The translations under genes were made by a program, and so were the position numbers. From NCBI GenBank assembly GCA_946803715.1, contig CAMPET010000057.1, forward strand, positions 31,012 to 95,011: a DNA stretch of 64,000 nt. The letters run 5' to 3'. Below, piece by piece: positions 11,232 through 22,300 of the stretch. The stretch's first letter is position 1; every line of letters begins with the position of its first letter. Source of the stretch: Beroe ovata. Lineage: Eukaryota; Ctenophora; Nuda; Beroida; Beroidae. Below the pieces are notes generated by a model. That model ran no database searches. It was not told where the DNA came from and saw only the letters and a program-made list of their open reading frames with translations.

Positions 11232-12790
11232 TTCCGTCGATAATTTGACAATAGACAACAGTGGACATTGGACATAACCGTAACGCAAAGGACATAAACA
11301 ATTGGACCAGCCGCAGTGTTTAATTGAGTTTTGATAATGATATTTGAGATGGGGCCATGGCCAAGAGAAGTTGCTGTATAGCAATGTTCACACAATTTCC
11401 ATATTATGCACCAGAATTTGATCACGCAATGTCTGTGTCATGTTGCTAGAAATTGTAAACAAGGACTCATTATTGTGTCCACTGTTTGAAATTTAACTGG
11501 CGGTTGTAGTCTGACACAGACCCGGACCCTCAGTTCGTGATCAGCCCACCAGAGTAATCTATAGGTAATTGAACAATTATCGTTTGTTCAGATCAGTACA
11601 ATAATTATCCCACTTCTATCAAGTTGGAATGATGTGTAAAACAACCATAAGCTGATTATCTAATGGGATGTAATTTTTGCTGATTTCTGTCTACGAATTC
11701 TTGTGCTGTCCGAACAAGTTTTACTATTTCCATGATTTGAGAATGTTAGGTATCCGTCAGAATGCAGGATATCATCCGTGACTCCGTGATTTTATAATTA
11801 TATTCATAGAATTTGCCCTTGGTAAATACCTGGATAGTACAATTCATAGCCATTAGCCAAGCCTGTAAAAATTCATAGAATTCACTATTGATCGTGTGGT
11901 TTACTACGCTGTTTGGCATGTGTATTATGCATCTGTATGTGTCCCTGTATGTCCTTTTATGCGGCTGTTTGGAAACACCGGGTTAATATCTCTAGTACCT
12001 ATATGTACTATAGTAGACTGAATCACGTCTCACATTCACTCTATAGTCTATAATGGTAGGTACCTACATATTAGCACAGATGCTTGCTCACATCTTGGTC
12101 ACACTAACTGATTATACACAATCACAAATATCAACACAATCTGGTAATAACCTTGTCACCACCGTTTCAGAACTGGGCCAGTGAAGCCCACTCTATAATA
12201 GATCGCCTTGATACTATATAGTCAGTACACCACATGGGGCTTTTGTTGTCTGAGCACATTAACTCAAGATATGACTATCACTCCTATGTCAAGAGCTGAA
12301 CACTGGTCATCAATGTTATATACTCAGTCGTTACATTTTACTCATAACTTCTCACAATTCTGCTTCATAGTTCATCGACTATGTATTTATTACTATTATT
12401 TGTCGAGAAGATTGGGGAACTATCAGTAGAACATACTTATGATAATCAGGTCGAATGAACCGCGAAGCATAATATCCATTATGCAGGATTGTAACAAATA
12501 GTGCTATGCATGAGTAGGTATTGGCTATTTCCACTAATGCTATTCACCCTATTACCATCATCTGTCGGCTGTGATAATGATTGTAATTGTGACATTACTA
12601 TAATCACGCCGTCAACTCATGCATCACTTCTCATCTTAGCGAGTTCTGTATGCATCGCCTCCCCCCCTTCCAATCCCTGTCTGCATGCATTGCGCAATCC
12701 ATGCTATTGTTGTAGACTATAATAATGCTAGCCAGTGACGGTATTCTTCATTGACCGGATTAATTATGCTCCACTTGACGATTCCAGTTA

Positions 12791-12830
12791 CACTGGTCAC
12801 GTGATCTAGGATACTGGTCACGTGACATGG
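12791..12830. promoter_or_regulatory. Paired E-box (CACGTG) sites
   Basis: Two copies of 'actggtcacgtga' lie 21 bp apart (two helical turns). The second is the full palindrome GTCACGTGAC, the type bound by bHLH-zip factors of the MITF/TFE/USF families. They are 1.4 kb upstream of the TMC start, so target and activity are unknown. Confidence 0.4.
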
Positions 12831-13427
12831 AATAATGCTCAGTAGTCTACCTGAAGTGTCTATAATGACTCGATGAGTTCTATGAAGGATGGGTCCCACA
12901 TTTATTCTCTCTTTGAGTTAGACAGACAAAAAGAATGATCGATTAACCAAGTATAATACAGTCGATTAGTTTAGTGAAGGCGAAAGCAATTGATTTACCT
13001 GCTGAACGGGCATTTAGTCGTATGTTTACCGAATCCTACACGCACTATACTGCTTGTAGTTTAGGAATACCTACTACCGTAGCATTAGTACTGGTAAACT
13101 CAATGACATGGCACTTATGATGTGTCCCATAGCAGTTATTCCAAGCTTGTACAATCAGGCATGTTGACCTCTGCTAGTATCGTTGTTGTGCTTATAGGGA
13201 ATGCTTTTACCGAAAGTAACCCTTGTCCCACTAATATGTCATCTCGTCCACTATGCAGCTGAGGACACAAGTACAGTTGCTGCATGTCTGACACAATTGC
13301 TATCACAATAGTCAATAATAGATGCTTGTCACTCTACACAAGCTACAACACAGCATAATGTGAACTATATCATTACATGCTTGAGGCGAGGGAATGATGC
13401 TCCAGAACAACAGCCTTATATTTTCAT

Positions 13428-13479
13428 AGTTCAATAACATAAACTGTATCCAATGGATACAGTTTATGCTTATTGAACT
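13428..13479. repeat. Near-perfect inverted repeat (hairpin)
   Basis: The 24-nt arm 13428-13451 pairs with 13455-13479, with one single-base bulge and a 3-nt loop. It could be a cruciform, a tiny foldback element, or a structured RNA if transcribed. The stem is short for a typical pre-miRNA. Confidence 0.75.
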
Positions 13480-13847
13480 GAGAACAGATCAGGCTGCTAT
13501 TCTGCTACATCTCGATGGATACTATCCAGTGAGATTGTAGGTTAATGTATCTACCTTCATCACATCAGAGAATGGTACAGGCAAGTAATGAGTGAGGTGT
13601 AGTTAGAGCTTACATAATATGGTGGTTAGTAAACGAAGTAAAAGTCCACTGCCTCTCTGTGCCTCGTATACCATACATCTTAGACTGTATAATATGTGTA
13701 TTTGCTCTGCTAACTAATGCTTTAACAGCGTGGTATTATGTCACATCTCAAGGCGCCCTAGATGAGTCACGAACCAGTTATTTAATAACATTTTCCTTCT
13801 ATCCCTGTACCTATTGTGTTTGATTTCACTGAGTTTTGTGAAATAGG

Positions 13848-13902
13848 TAATAATGACGCCCCTTTCCATTGTTTATCAAATGGAAAGGGGTGCAATCATT
13901 AC
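13848..13902. repeat. Second inverted repeat (hairpin)
   Basis: The arms around gcccctttccatt and aatggaaagggg are complementary over about 22 positions with small bulges, separated by a loop of about 8 nt. It lies 310 bp upstream of the TMC start. Confidence 0.7.
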
Positions 13903-14212
13903 AGACAATGCTAGAATGTTGTTTAATGCAAAATGTTCCCCGAAATCAAATGGGATGCACATAAAATTAAACAAGAATGTGAATATGTTATGCTTTGTTA
14001 CGTTGTGCACTTGTGCCTAGCCCGTCGGCTAGCGCAGTATTGGTGTTACATTATATTATCACATGTTGCACACTTCTCCATGTTACACAATAAAACAGCA
14101 GCGATATGATAAGCTGTTCTAGGGCTGTGAATGTAAAACTCTGAACTTTTGCAGTTGTTGTTATTTTCGGTGAAGATATAGTTCACCAGTAGCTCCTGAT
14201 CATTCTATAGAA

Positions 14213-16363
14213 ATGGATAACGACGACGCGACACTTCCACTCACCAGTCAGCAAGAGACCTCGTTAGACACAGTCCCACCAGACACAACCTCAGGCTCAA
14301 GTTATGGCACATTCACAGGCGAGAGTGGTCCCACCCCAGGTGCAGGCCCCCGGCCCAAAGTGTCGGGTTGGGCCAAGTTACGGGGAACTAGGTGGAAACA
14401 GGTACAGGTCATGTCACTGGCTCAGCGTCGTCTTCTCAGGGCCCAGGAGAGAGTGAGACAGAAGGAAATGCTGGCACAGATGGGAAAACGGAAGAAATTC
14501 GCGAGTAATCTTGCACTGGTTGTAGAGGAGGGGAAAAAGAAGTTTAACGAAGTTGTAACATCGTTGAAAATCTGGAACAGTGACTTGAGGGAGATAGAAG
14601 GGAATATGGGATCGGGGGTCTCTACATACTTCAAAGTGTTGATGTGGATGCTGAAAATCAATGTGCTCTGCATGATCCTTGGGATTGGGCTAATCGTAAG
14701 TCCCGGGGCGTATATGAACACTAACCATGACTTCACCTACACCACACTCTACAACAAGGACGACACGAAGTGCATGACGAGTGATGTGGTTGTCAACAAG
14801 ACGGGACTCCACTTTGACGTGGTCAACTCGGTGTTCCAAATAGTGACAGGATCCGGCTGGATTGAATCCACTCCTCTGTTCTATGGGTGGTACCCTGCCA
14901 GTAATCTAACTCAGCGGATTCGTGGTGTGGAGAGGACGGTATACGATTACCCCCTCGCGTTTTTCATGGTTGGGTGCTCCTACTTCTTCCTGTCTATCCT
15001 GATAATGGCTGTCAACCTGTCACGACTGTTCCAAAAGTCAGCGACTGAGCAGGTCAAGACAAGGCCGTACAGCAGTCTTGTGTTGGCGGGATGGGACCTC
15101 ACTATCCACCAAATAGAGACTAGTAGATTGAAGAGTATAACAATCGCCAAGTCGTTACGAGAGCAACTGAGGGATAATGAACAGAGGGATGTCAAACGAG
15201 ACTATACAACTCGAATGAAAGTATACTCGCTGCGCGTCGTTACTAACTTAGTGTGTCTGACTGCAATGGTGGGTTCCATCTACCTCTATGCGTTCACTGT
15301 TTTCAGTGACAATAATGAGGACAGAAACTCTTGTGGACATGTTGTGGATAACGACGATGGGAACACGTCAATGGGCGACGAAATGAAGCTACTCTGGCAG
15401 ACGTATGGTGCCTCGATAGTGATATCTGTGAGCAACGTAGTGTTTCCCATCTTATTCGAAGTTGTTGGAAAGTGGGAAATGTACCTGATACAGAGCACAA
15501 GAATCTGGGTCACACTGGTGAGGATGTTCATCATGAAGCTGTTTACCATGTCTGCATACCTGTACATCCTGTACAAAGGTACACAACCCAGTGGTGGTAC
15601 GATGGAATCATGGCAGAATGAAAACAACACTCTCATTTACAACTGTTGGGAGAATTATATCGGGACTCAACTGTACCAGCTTGTCATGGTGGATTTCATC
15701 ATAACGTGTGCTGTCATACTTTTTGCGGAGGTAATTTACAGCGCGCTCGCGACTCGGGTACCATTCTTTAGAGATAGGTTGGAGATGACAAAACCCGAGT
15801 TCAATATTCCCCGTGAGATTCTCGACTTGGTGTACAAGCAGATGATTCTCTGGTCTGGATACTTCTTCTCTCCGTTGCTCCCAGTTGTGGGGGTTATAGA
15901 GGTTGTTATCTTGTTCTACTTCAAAAAAGCGAGTGCCCTGCGAAATCTCCGTCCACCGGGCAAAGTTATAGTTCAGAGTAAGAGTATATCTCACATCAAC
16001 GGTCTCTTTCTCATTGCTATTCTCTTTGTGTTTGTGTTCAATGGACTGGTAGTATTCAACTTTGTGCCCAGCACTCTATGTGGCCCGCTCAGAGGTCTGC
16101 ACAGTTTCTCCAGTCCACTGATTGATGCAGTGCGGGGCAACCATTTCATTACCCGGTACATTGTGGAGAACCTAAAGATGACATCGGTCATTATCCTTAT
16201 CATAATCATCACGGGTTTGATTATCTTCTACTACCAGTCGATTGCTGCCGCTAGAGAGAAGATGGTAGAGTTGCTGAAGGAACAAGTTCGCATGGAAATA
16301 GCAGATAAACAGTTCATTCTGGGTCAGAAGAGTGGCGAAATTAGGCCTGATCAGCAAGCTTAG
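14213..16363 (+). CDS. TMC: Transmembrane channel-like (TMC) protein, intronless
   Basis: TMC proteins are multi-pass membrane proteins of the mechanotransduction-channel family, related to TMEM16. One exon encodes 716 residues. The N-terminal ~130 residues are hydrophilic, with a Ser/Thr-rich start and a basic stretch. The family entry motif follows (IWNSDLREIEGNMGSGVSTYF), then the first hydrophobic segment. Further family landmarks are STPLFYGWYP, PLAFFMVGCSYFF and the TMC signature CWENYIGTQLYQLVMVDF starting near residue 478 (consensus CWETxxGQExxxLxxxDF). Two variants of usual residues are seen there: ET to EN and GQE to GTQ. The C-terminus is short and helical. The lack of introns is unusual next to intron-rich genes. 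Which TMC subfamily it belongs to is not decided. Confidence 0.9.
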   Translation: MDNDDATLPLTSQQETSLDTVPPDTTSGSSYGTFTGESGPTPGAGPRPKVSGWAKLRGTRWKQVQVMSLAQRRLLRAQERVRQKEMLAQMGKRKKFASNLALVVEEGKKKFNEVVTSLKIWNSDLREIEGNMGSGVSTYFKVLMWMLKINVLCMILGIGLIVSPGAYMNTNHDFTYTTLYNKDDTKCMTSDVVVNKTGLHFDVVNSVFQIVTGSGWIESTPLFYGWYPASNLTQRIRGVERTVYDYPLAFFMVGCSYFFLSILIMAVNLSRLFQKSATEQVKTRPYSSLVLAGWDLTIHQIETSRLKSITIAKSLREQLRDNEQRDVKRDYTTRMKVYSLRVVTNLVCLTAMVGSIYLYAFTVFSDNNEDRNSCGHVVDNDDGNTSMGDEMKLLWQTYGASIVISVSNVVFPILFEVVGKWEMYLIQSTRIWVTLVRMFIMKLFTMSAYLYILYKGTQPSGGTMESWQNENNTLIYNCWENYIGTQLYQLVMVDFIITCAVILFAEVIYSALATRVPFFRDRLEMTKPEFNIPREILDLVYKQMILWSGYFFSPLLPVVGVIEVVILFYFKKASALRNLRPPGKVIVQSKSISHINGLFLIAILFVFVFNGLVVFNFVPSTLCGPLRGLHSFSSPLIDAVRGNHFITRYIVENLKMTSVIILIIIITGLIIFYYQSIAAAREKMVELLKEQVRMEIADKQFILGQKSGEIRPDQQA

Positions 16364-17470
16364 CATAGGGAATCCCTATCTGCGAGGAAATCCAAGATCA
16401 GTCTTATGATGAGTCATGCTTAGGTAGCACACGAACACAATTTATTGCTGTGCTAAGCTCTGGACTAGAATTCTTGCAGATGAACTGAAGCCGAGATCTG
16501 CGATGTCAGAAAATGATGGCGAGTTGCTTGTGTTTTGTAGATAATTGTTGCTGTTTAGTTTATTTCGATGTGAAGATGTCTGACGGAAGAAATGTGATCT
16601 ATTCTCGATACGATGGCATTGGGATTATGCAGTGCACATGTACATGAGTAGTAATGGATGCCAGCACAAATAGAAGAGTCTTCTCGTAACCATAGAAACA
16701 GCTCGAGACTGATGAAAGTTGAGCCGCGCGTATTGTTATCATCTGCTCCACAAGCGTTCACCGCGCGGCTCAGGTTATGAACGCGAACTTAATTGTTAAA
16801 TTGGATTTGAAAAATGACAAGACAAAGTAAGACTGGTATTAAGGATTGAAACTTAAACTAAGTTTTTTTACAGTGAAGTTGAATAATAAATATTTCCCTT
16901 AATAACCTATTTGAGTACAAAATATCTACGAAAACTAGATCATAATAAATTAGCTACAGATAATTTACAAAGAACGCTGAAATAAAAACACTATTTACAA
17001 AACATGTACAGTTTGTTCTAAACTCTCAATTGAATAAATACTAAGTTATCGTGCTGAAACTAAGAAAATAAACAAATCAAACTTATTCGACGCCGATTTT
17101 TCGATAACGACGTCCCTATCAGGTAGCTCATATACGTCACTAGAACTGAATAAAAATTTCTATTTTGAGCACATAGATTTGTTAAATATTCGCACTCCGT
17201 AGAGGATCACATTATATTTCTGAGATTTAGTTCGAAATGTCTCTTCAAATTATCAATTATCAGTTATTTCAGAATCAGTCAGTTTTCGTGGTAGAAGTCA
17301 TGTCGAGAGGAGTTGTGCGCGGCTTTTGTTGGGATATTGTTGCTCAAATCCCGGCCTCGTATTGGTTCTGACCTCTCGCATTCACATACACTGCTCCATC
17401 TACATCTAGGGATGAGAGTAATCGAAAAATCATTCAGTGATTAGACAAAGTGAAGTTGTGATACCTACGA
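16364..17470. other. Convergent intergenic region
   Basis: AT-rich spacer between two convergent genes, the TMC gene (plus) and the giant receptor (minus). AATAAA-like signals on the plus strand (for example near 16885 and 17033) are candidates for TMC polyadenylation. No gene seen. Confidence 0.5.
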
Positions 17471-17594
17471 ACATAACCGATCTGTAACTCACATGATTTG
17501 AACATTATCGATCTGAAACTTACTTGATCTGAACATAATTTATTTGTAACTCACTTGATTTGAACATAATCGATCGGCAACTCACTTGATTTGA
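17471..17594. repeat. 31-bp minisatellite, four copies, overlapping the receptor's stop codon
   Basis: Four head-to-tail 31-bp units of the form acataatcgatctgtaactc... run from 17471 to 17594 with a few substitutions each. The unit nearest the gene body encodes the last codons of the phosphatase-like receptor, including its ITIM-type tyrosine motif and the TGA stop. The next unit contributes AATAAA (17544-17539, minus strand) only a few bases beyond the stop. Because 31 is not a multiple of three, changes in copy number would alter the C-terminus. Confidence 0.85.
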
Positions 17595-18914
17595 ATTTGT
17601 TCGCACGAAGGTTGTTGAATTCAGGGGAATTGACAGCGTCTAGGAGTAACTTGTGAAGGTAGATGTACTGTGGTTCGTTCTGTACCATGGCAGATCTCTG
17701 CTGTCTCATCCCGTTGACACATCCCAACACGTCCACAGTTTCCTCCCTCATTAGCCTGTCTAGAGTGAAGTCCAGTGCGATCAACACTCCCGTCCATCCC
17801 GCTCCAGCACTACAGTGAACCAGCAGTGGCTTCTTGGGGTCCTGCCTCATGTATCTGATGTAAAACACGAACTTCAGGAAGCGGTCCTCGACTGGGTATC
17901 CGACTTCCGGCCACTCGGTGTAGTGGAACTGTAGGATTGTCCTCTTCGATTCCTCCACCTCAATCTCAAACTCGCGAATCAGGAATCCAGGGAACTTGTT
18001 CTCTGACAACTTCTTCACACCCACGACACCGTATGTCTCCTCGGTGTCGGGCCAGTATTTGGAACATTTCGGCTGTCCGCCATGTACCAGGTTACTCAGC
18101 ATCACCACCGAGTTGATGTTCTGCTCCCAAATCATCCGCCAAAAGTCGTGTATGGTGTGTTCGAGGGGGCCTTGTGTAGCGATATACGCGTTGGGGACCA
18201 CATACCCGTTAATGTAGCTCGCATTGATGTAATCAGAGTGGGGGTCGTTGTTTATCTTGAACAGACGTACACGCGAGTGGTCGTATGTTGTGACTGTGCC
18301 GTATCTGTTCTTGTGGTAATTCTCACTCAGCTGTGATACGATCTTCTTGGAATCGGTTCCCACCGAAATACTCCTGAACTCTCGTATGAAACCGTCGTTC
18401 TTGTTAGCTGCCATGCCCCGGATATAGTTGTTGAATCCACTTACCACAAACGGGTTGCTCTTCCCAATCTGCTGTGCCTCTGCGTTGTTCTTCCCCTCGA
18501 CAACAATGTGGTTGCTACAGCTGAACGCACTCTCGGGCCTCATTTCCACATCCTTCGTTTCATCCTCATCCTCTTTCTTCCTCTTCTTGTCACCGAAGTA
18601 GTAGCAACACAGAGGAATGAGACAGAGTAGTAGCAGGAACAAGATTACCAGCACCACTATGAGCACTATGATACCGGTACTCAGACCATCTTTCTTACAG
18701 TAGAAGTCGGTTGACACTACAGCCTGGGATAGAGTACCATCCGTACACGATTTCTCGATAGTGGTGACTGGGACCAGGGGGTCGGATACGGCAGATGCGA
18801 GGGTGTAACCATCCAGACATTGGAGTTGTAGTGCAGCTCCGGACACGATCTCGATGCCGGCAATAACGTCGAGATGTTCGTCAGACACGAAGGAGGTCGG
18901 AACTTCGCAAATAG
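17551..18914 (-). CDS. Terminal exon: CCP, transmembrane helix, tyrosine pseudophosphatase, ITIM
   Basis: This exon encodes the last 453 residues of the giant receptor. Residues 1-72 form a CCP/sushi domain (cysteines in ICEVP, LQCLDGY, KSCTDG and DFYC). A single helix (about 79-106, LSTGIIVLIVVLVILFLLLL) is followed by the basic stop-transfer KKRKK. One PTP domain spans about 178-430 and keeps the pTyr-loop KNRY, the YDHSRVRL strand and the Q-loop QRSAMVQNEPQY. The catalytic loop reads HCSAGAGWTG: Cys367 is present, but the invariant Arg is Trp373 (TGG at 17796-17794). The WPD loop is WPE (Glu336, codon 17907-17905). Known active PTPs need both residues, so catalysis should be lost or nearly so; WPE is also typical of the inactive D2 domains of receptor PTPs. 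The protein ends PIDYVQIK, an ITIM-type motif at Tyr449. The acceptor at 18915-18916 leaves phase 1. Confidence 0.93.
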
Positions 18915-19318
18915 CTGTGGAGAACAGGTGGTTAGGACAGGGGGATGAGGTCAGCTAGGAGGAGATGACGATATGAGGATCAGAAATATGTTCCATGTGT
19001 ATTTCCCTCACCTTTGCAGAAGTTGCTGACATCAGTGAGAGTATTGAAGTCTGTACATGTGTACTCGTCTGCCATGCTCATTTCAGGGGCGTATCCGTAG
19101 TCACAGACAATGCGCACTGCGCTCAGCTCAGTTACCGGGTCAGTGGAGTATCGTGGGTGAGTGGAGCCGTGTGTCAGCTCGGGGACCAAGCACGGAGCTG
19201 AAATATAGGGAGGGTTATATCATCTGACAATACAATCAACAGTTTAATTGCCACCACTATATATGAGAAGTGTGTGTGTGTGTGTGTGTGTGTTTGTGTG
19301 TGAGTTTGTGTGTGTATG

Positions 19319-19349
<31 letters not shown>

Positions 19350-22300
19350 TACCTCCACAATCATTAATAGTAGTAGTTCCCACGCCGGGTGTGGTGTTAG
19401 ACCCATCACACGCTAGACAATACGTCTTGCCACTCTCATGCTGGTACTGTCCCTTGGGGCAGGGCTGACAGTCGATACCAGTTGAGTACCACCCTGCTGG
19501 ACACTCCACACACTGATCGAGGAAGGGTGGTGCACCAAGTGGACATGACAGGGAGTATGTCATGGTGACAGAGTCGAATGTCCAGGATGTTGCTCGTTTG
19601 GTTGATGTGTCCCCGTCAGACACCGCGATAAGATCGCTCAGACGGTCTAGGTCGAGGTAGCTGTGATCAGACAGGTACACGTAGTCGACTGTGTATTTCA
19701 CCTGGTAAAGAAGTAGTTGTGAACGACTTGATACTTATACAGTTATACAACTTAATATACAGTTTAATAAACCTTGTTCAATGAACTGTATTAGGCAACG
19801 AAATTGAACAAAACTCCAATATTATGTGGTAAGATCAATCACAAATCAACCGCAAAATATAAAATTGACTTTACCGATATAGTGTAACCATCTACAGTGC
19901 TTGTACAGTCCTCCAGCTGGATACTCAGTCCGTCAGTGTCACCCTCACTGCGAATAGAAACACGGTGTCAATATGATGACAAGGGATGTTGACACATTAT
20001 AATGACACCGTGTCGTGTAATGCTATACATTTTAGCGGGTGATTTCCCTACCTCACAGTGAGATCCATTTCCCGTTTGTACGTCACGAACGCTGCAGCTT
20101 CCTCAGTGACGTCATTACAGTAGGAGACACCGTCTTTGTACGTCACACTGACCGTCACCGATTTGTGGAACGGTGTCTTCTTGACACCACAGAATTTGAA
20201 CTTGTTCACATTGGTAGGTCCGGCGAACACATCTCCCTCCCATCCCTTGTCATACTCATCACACGTGAGAAGTGGTGGCTCGCGGAATGGGAAGTAACCT
20301 CGCTCGTGACAAGACATGCTCAGATCAGGGAATCGATACATGACATGTGCACCACGGGGTGCTACAGGTGGGCATAGCGCAGCTGCCTCTGTACACATGG
20401 GCGTGGTATCCCAGAGACGTCCCATCTTGCACGTGTAGACAGACAAACCAGACAACTGGTAACCGGGGTTACACTCCACAGTAGCCTGTTCACCGGGCAG
20501 TATGATAGAGGAGTCAGCCGTCACCACACCATTCTCCACTTCCATAGTGGTGTCACACCTCGTGTCAATGTCAGTTGTGACAACAAGACTCTTCTGTACG
20601 TCAGGTGACCCGTCAGAGAACTCAAAGACAGCGGAGCACGTGATGGTGACCGCGTCTCCTGCTGTCAAGTCAGCATCCCAAGTGATAGAGTGAGCAACAT
20701 CGAAATCAACTTCAGCAGAATTCCCACTCGTGTCCTCAGTAACACTATCCATGGTCCCTGTAGCTCTGTTGATCACGATACTGACACTCTTTGCCGTGAT
20801 GAAGGGGGTCTGAGCCACTTTGCATGATATGATGGACTCAGTACCGGCAACAAAGTCGTCTCTAGTCTCCATGTAGAGTCCTGCCACATGCAAGGTATCC
20901 GTGTGATAGTAGTCACCGCCATACTCATCATCGCCCCATTCCACTACCGAGACTAGTTGTCGAGTCTCGAATAGTCTCAGTGGAGACGAGATGTCTACCT
21001 CTACTCCGTCAGGTGAAAAGACACGTGGTGTGTAAGACGCCGGGGAGACACTCAGACTAATAGCATCGTTATCAAAGAACATGGTGTTAACATCGGCTGG
21101 AACAATCTCGTAGTTTTGTAGCTGGATGGGGAATGATGTGCTCTGTAGGTCCTCTAGAATGGTAGCTTCACAGGAGCAGGAGGCAATATCAGGGGTAAGG
21201 GACAGAGTGAACTCTGAGGTGAGCGTCTCTGTCAAGGGGTCATAGCTGGTAACAATAGCGGGGTTGTCATAGCCTAGGTTGTCATTGTCCTTGAACCATG
21301 TGACTGGTACCTCGTAAGGTGACCGCATGACACAGGTGAATGTAAAGGAGTCGACAGATGATCCAGGGAAACTGATACTGGTGGTGGAGGGAAGCGTGCT
21401 GCCGTATACCCTCATTGTGAATGTATCAGATACCTCCACTACGTCACCAACACTCATCTCAAAATAGAGATCATAGTCCTGGACTGCTGGTACTGTCATA
21501 TCGAGTACAATGACACCGTCACCCATGACAGTGGGTGTTCCGGGTGTCAGCACATCACCCGTCAGCGCATCAATGAGGGATACTGTCACTGTGTCTCCAC
21601 TTGCAGCACTCACATGGGCAGCCAGTTGGATAGGTCCCCCTGGAGATATGATGTCCAGAGCCTCGGGCTGGAGAATGAAACCAATCCAGCTGAGATCAGC
21701 ACTTTCCGAGTGTACCACGTTGAAGTTGTCATAGTAACCAGAACATAGGAATGAGGTGACGCCATCTGTGAAGTCGGATGAGGCGGCAGTGTAAGTTGCA
21801 GTGTAGGTGGCTACAGTGCCCGATGCCATTGATTGCATAGAATCAGATGGTGTTTGTACCGGTAGCACCTCTCCCCCGTTAGATATGGTCACCCCGTCAT
21901 GGTCACCACTCACCGTACAGGTGATGGTGATGATGTCACCACTCTGTACAGCAGGAACGATGGTCAACTCAACATCCATGACAACTAGATGTACCGCCGA
22001 GCTTGTCACAATGTCATCAGCAACACAGTAGTACAATCCGTCAGTGTCAGCTGTCAGATGCAACTCTCCCACAGTGTCACCTGTCCCTGGGTTGGTTGCC
22101 ATGGCATCACTTGGCACCTGGTTTCCGAGTGGTGTTGTCCAGGTGATGTCAACTTGTCCAGTGACAGTACACATGAGTGTCACTGCCTGTCCAGCATCCC
22201 TGTAGACGGTGTTATGAGGTACTGTCACCACCAGGAACTCCAGATATGCTCCACTGCTCCTGTCACCCACACTATCCTCACAGAAATACTCTCCCCTGTC

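Larger units (their letters stand above)
11232..14212. other. 3-kb intergenic region with two hairpins and E-boxes
   Basis: No coding exon with recognisable similarity was found on either strand. The stretch contains a CACGTG pair (12798-12803 and 12819-12824) and two long inverted repeats (13428-13479 and 13848-13902), annotated separately. It separates the GPCR from the TMC gene and presumably carries TMC regulatory sequence. Confidence 0.5.

Noticed and set aside
17471-17594. CRISPR-like regular repeats of 31 bp
   Set aside because: The units are head-to-tail without spacers and lie in an animal gene, so this is a minisatellite.
17551-18914. Frameshifted or decaying PTP pseudogene
   Set aside because: The frame is intact over the whole exon and structural motifs outside the catalytic residues are well kept, so a maintained pseudophosphatase is more likely than decay.
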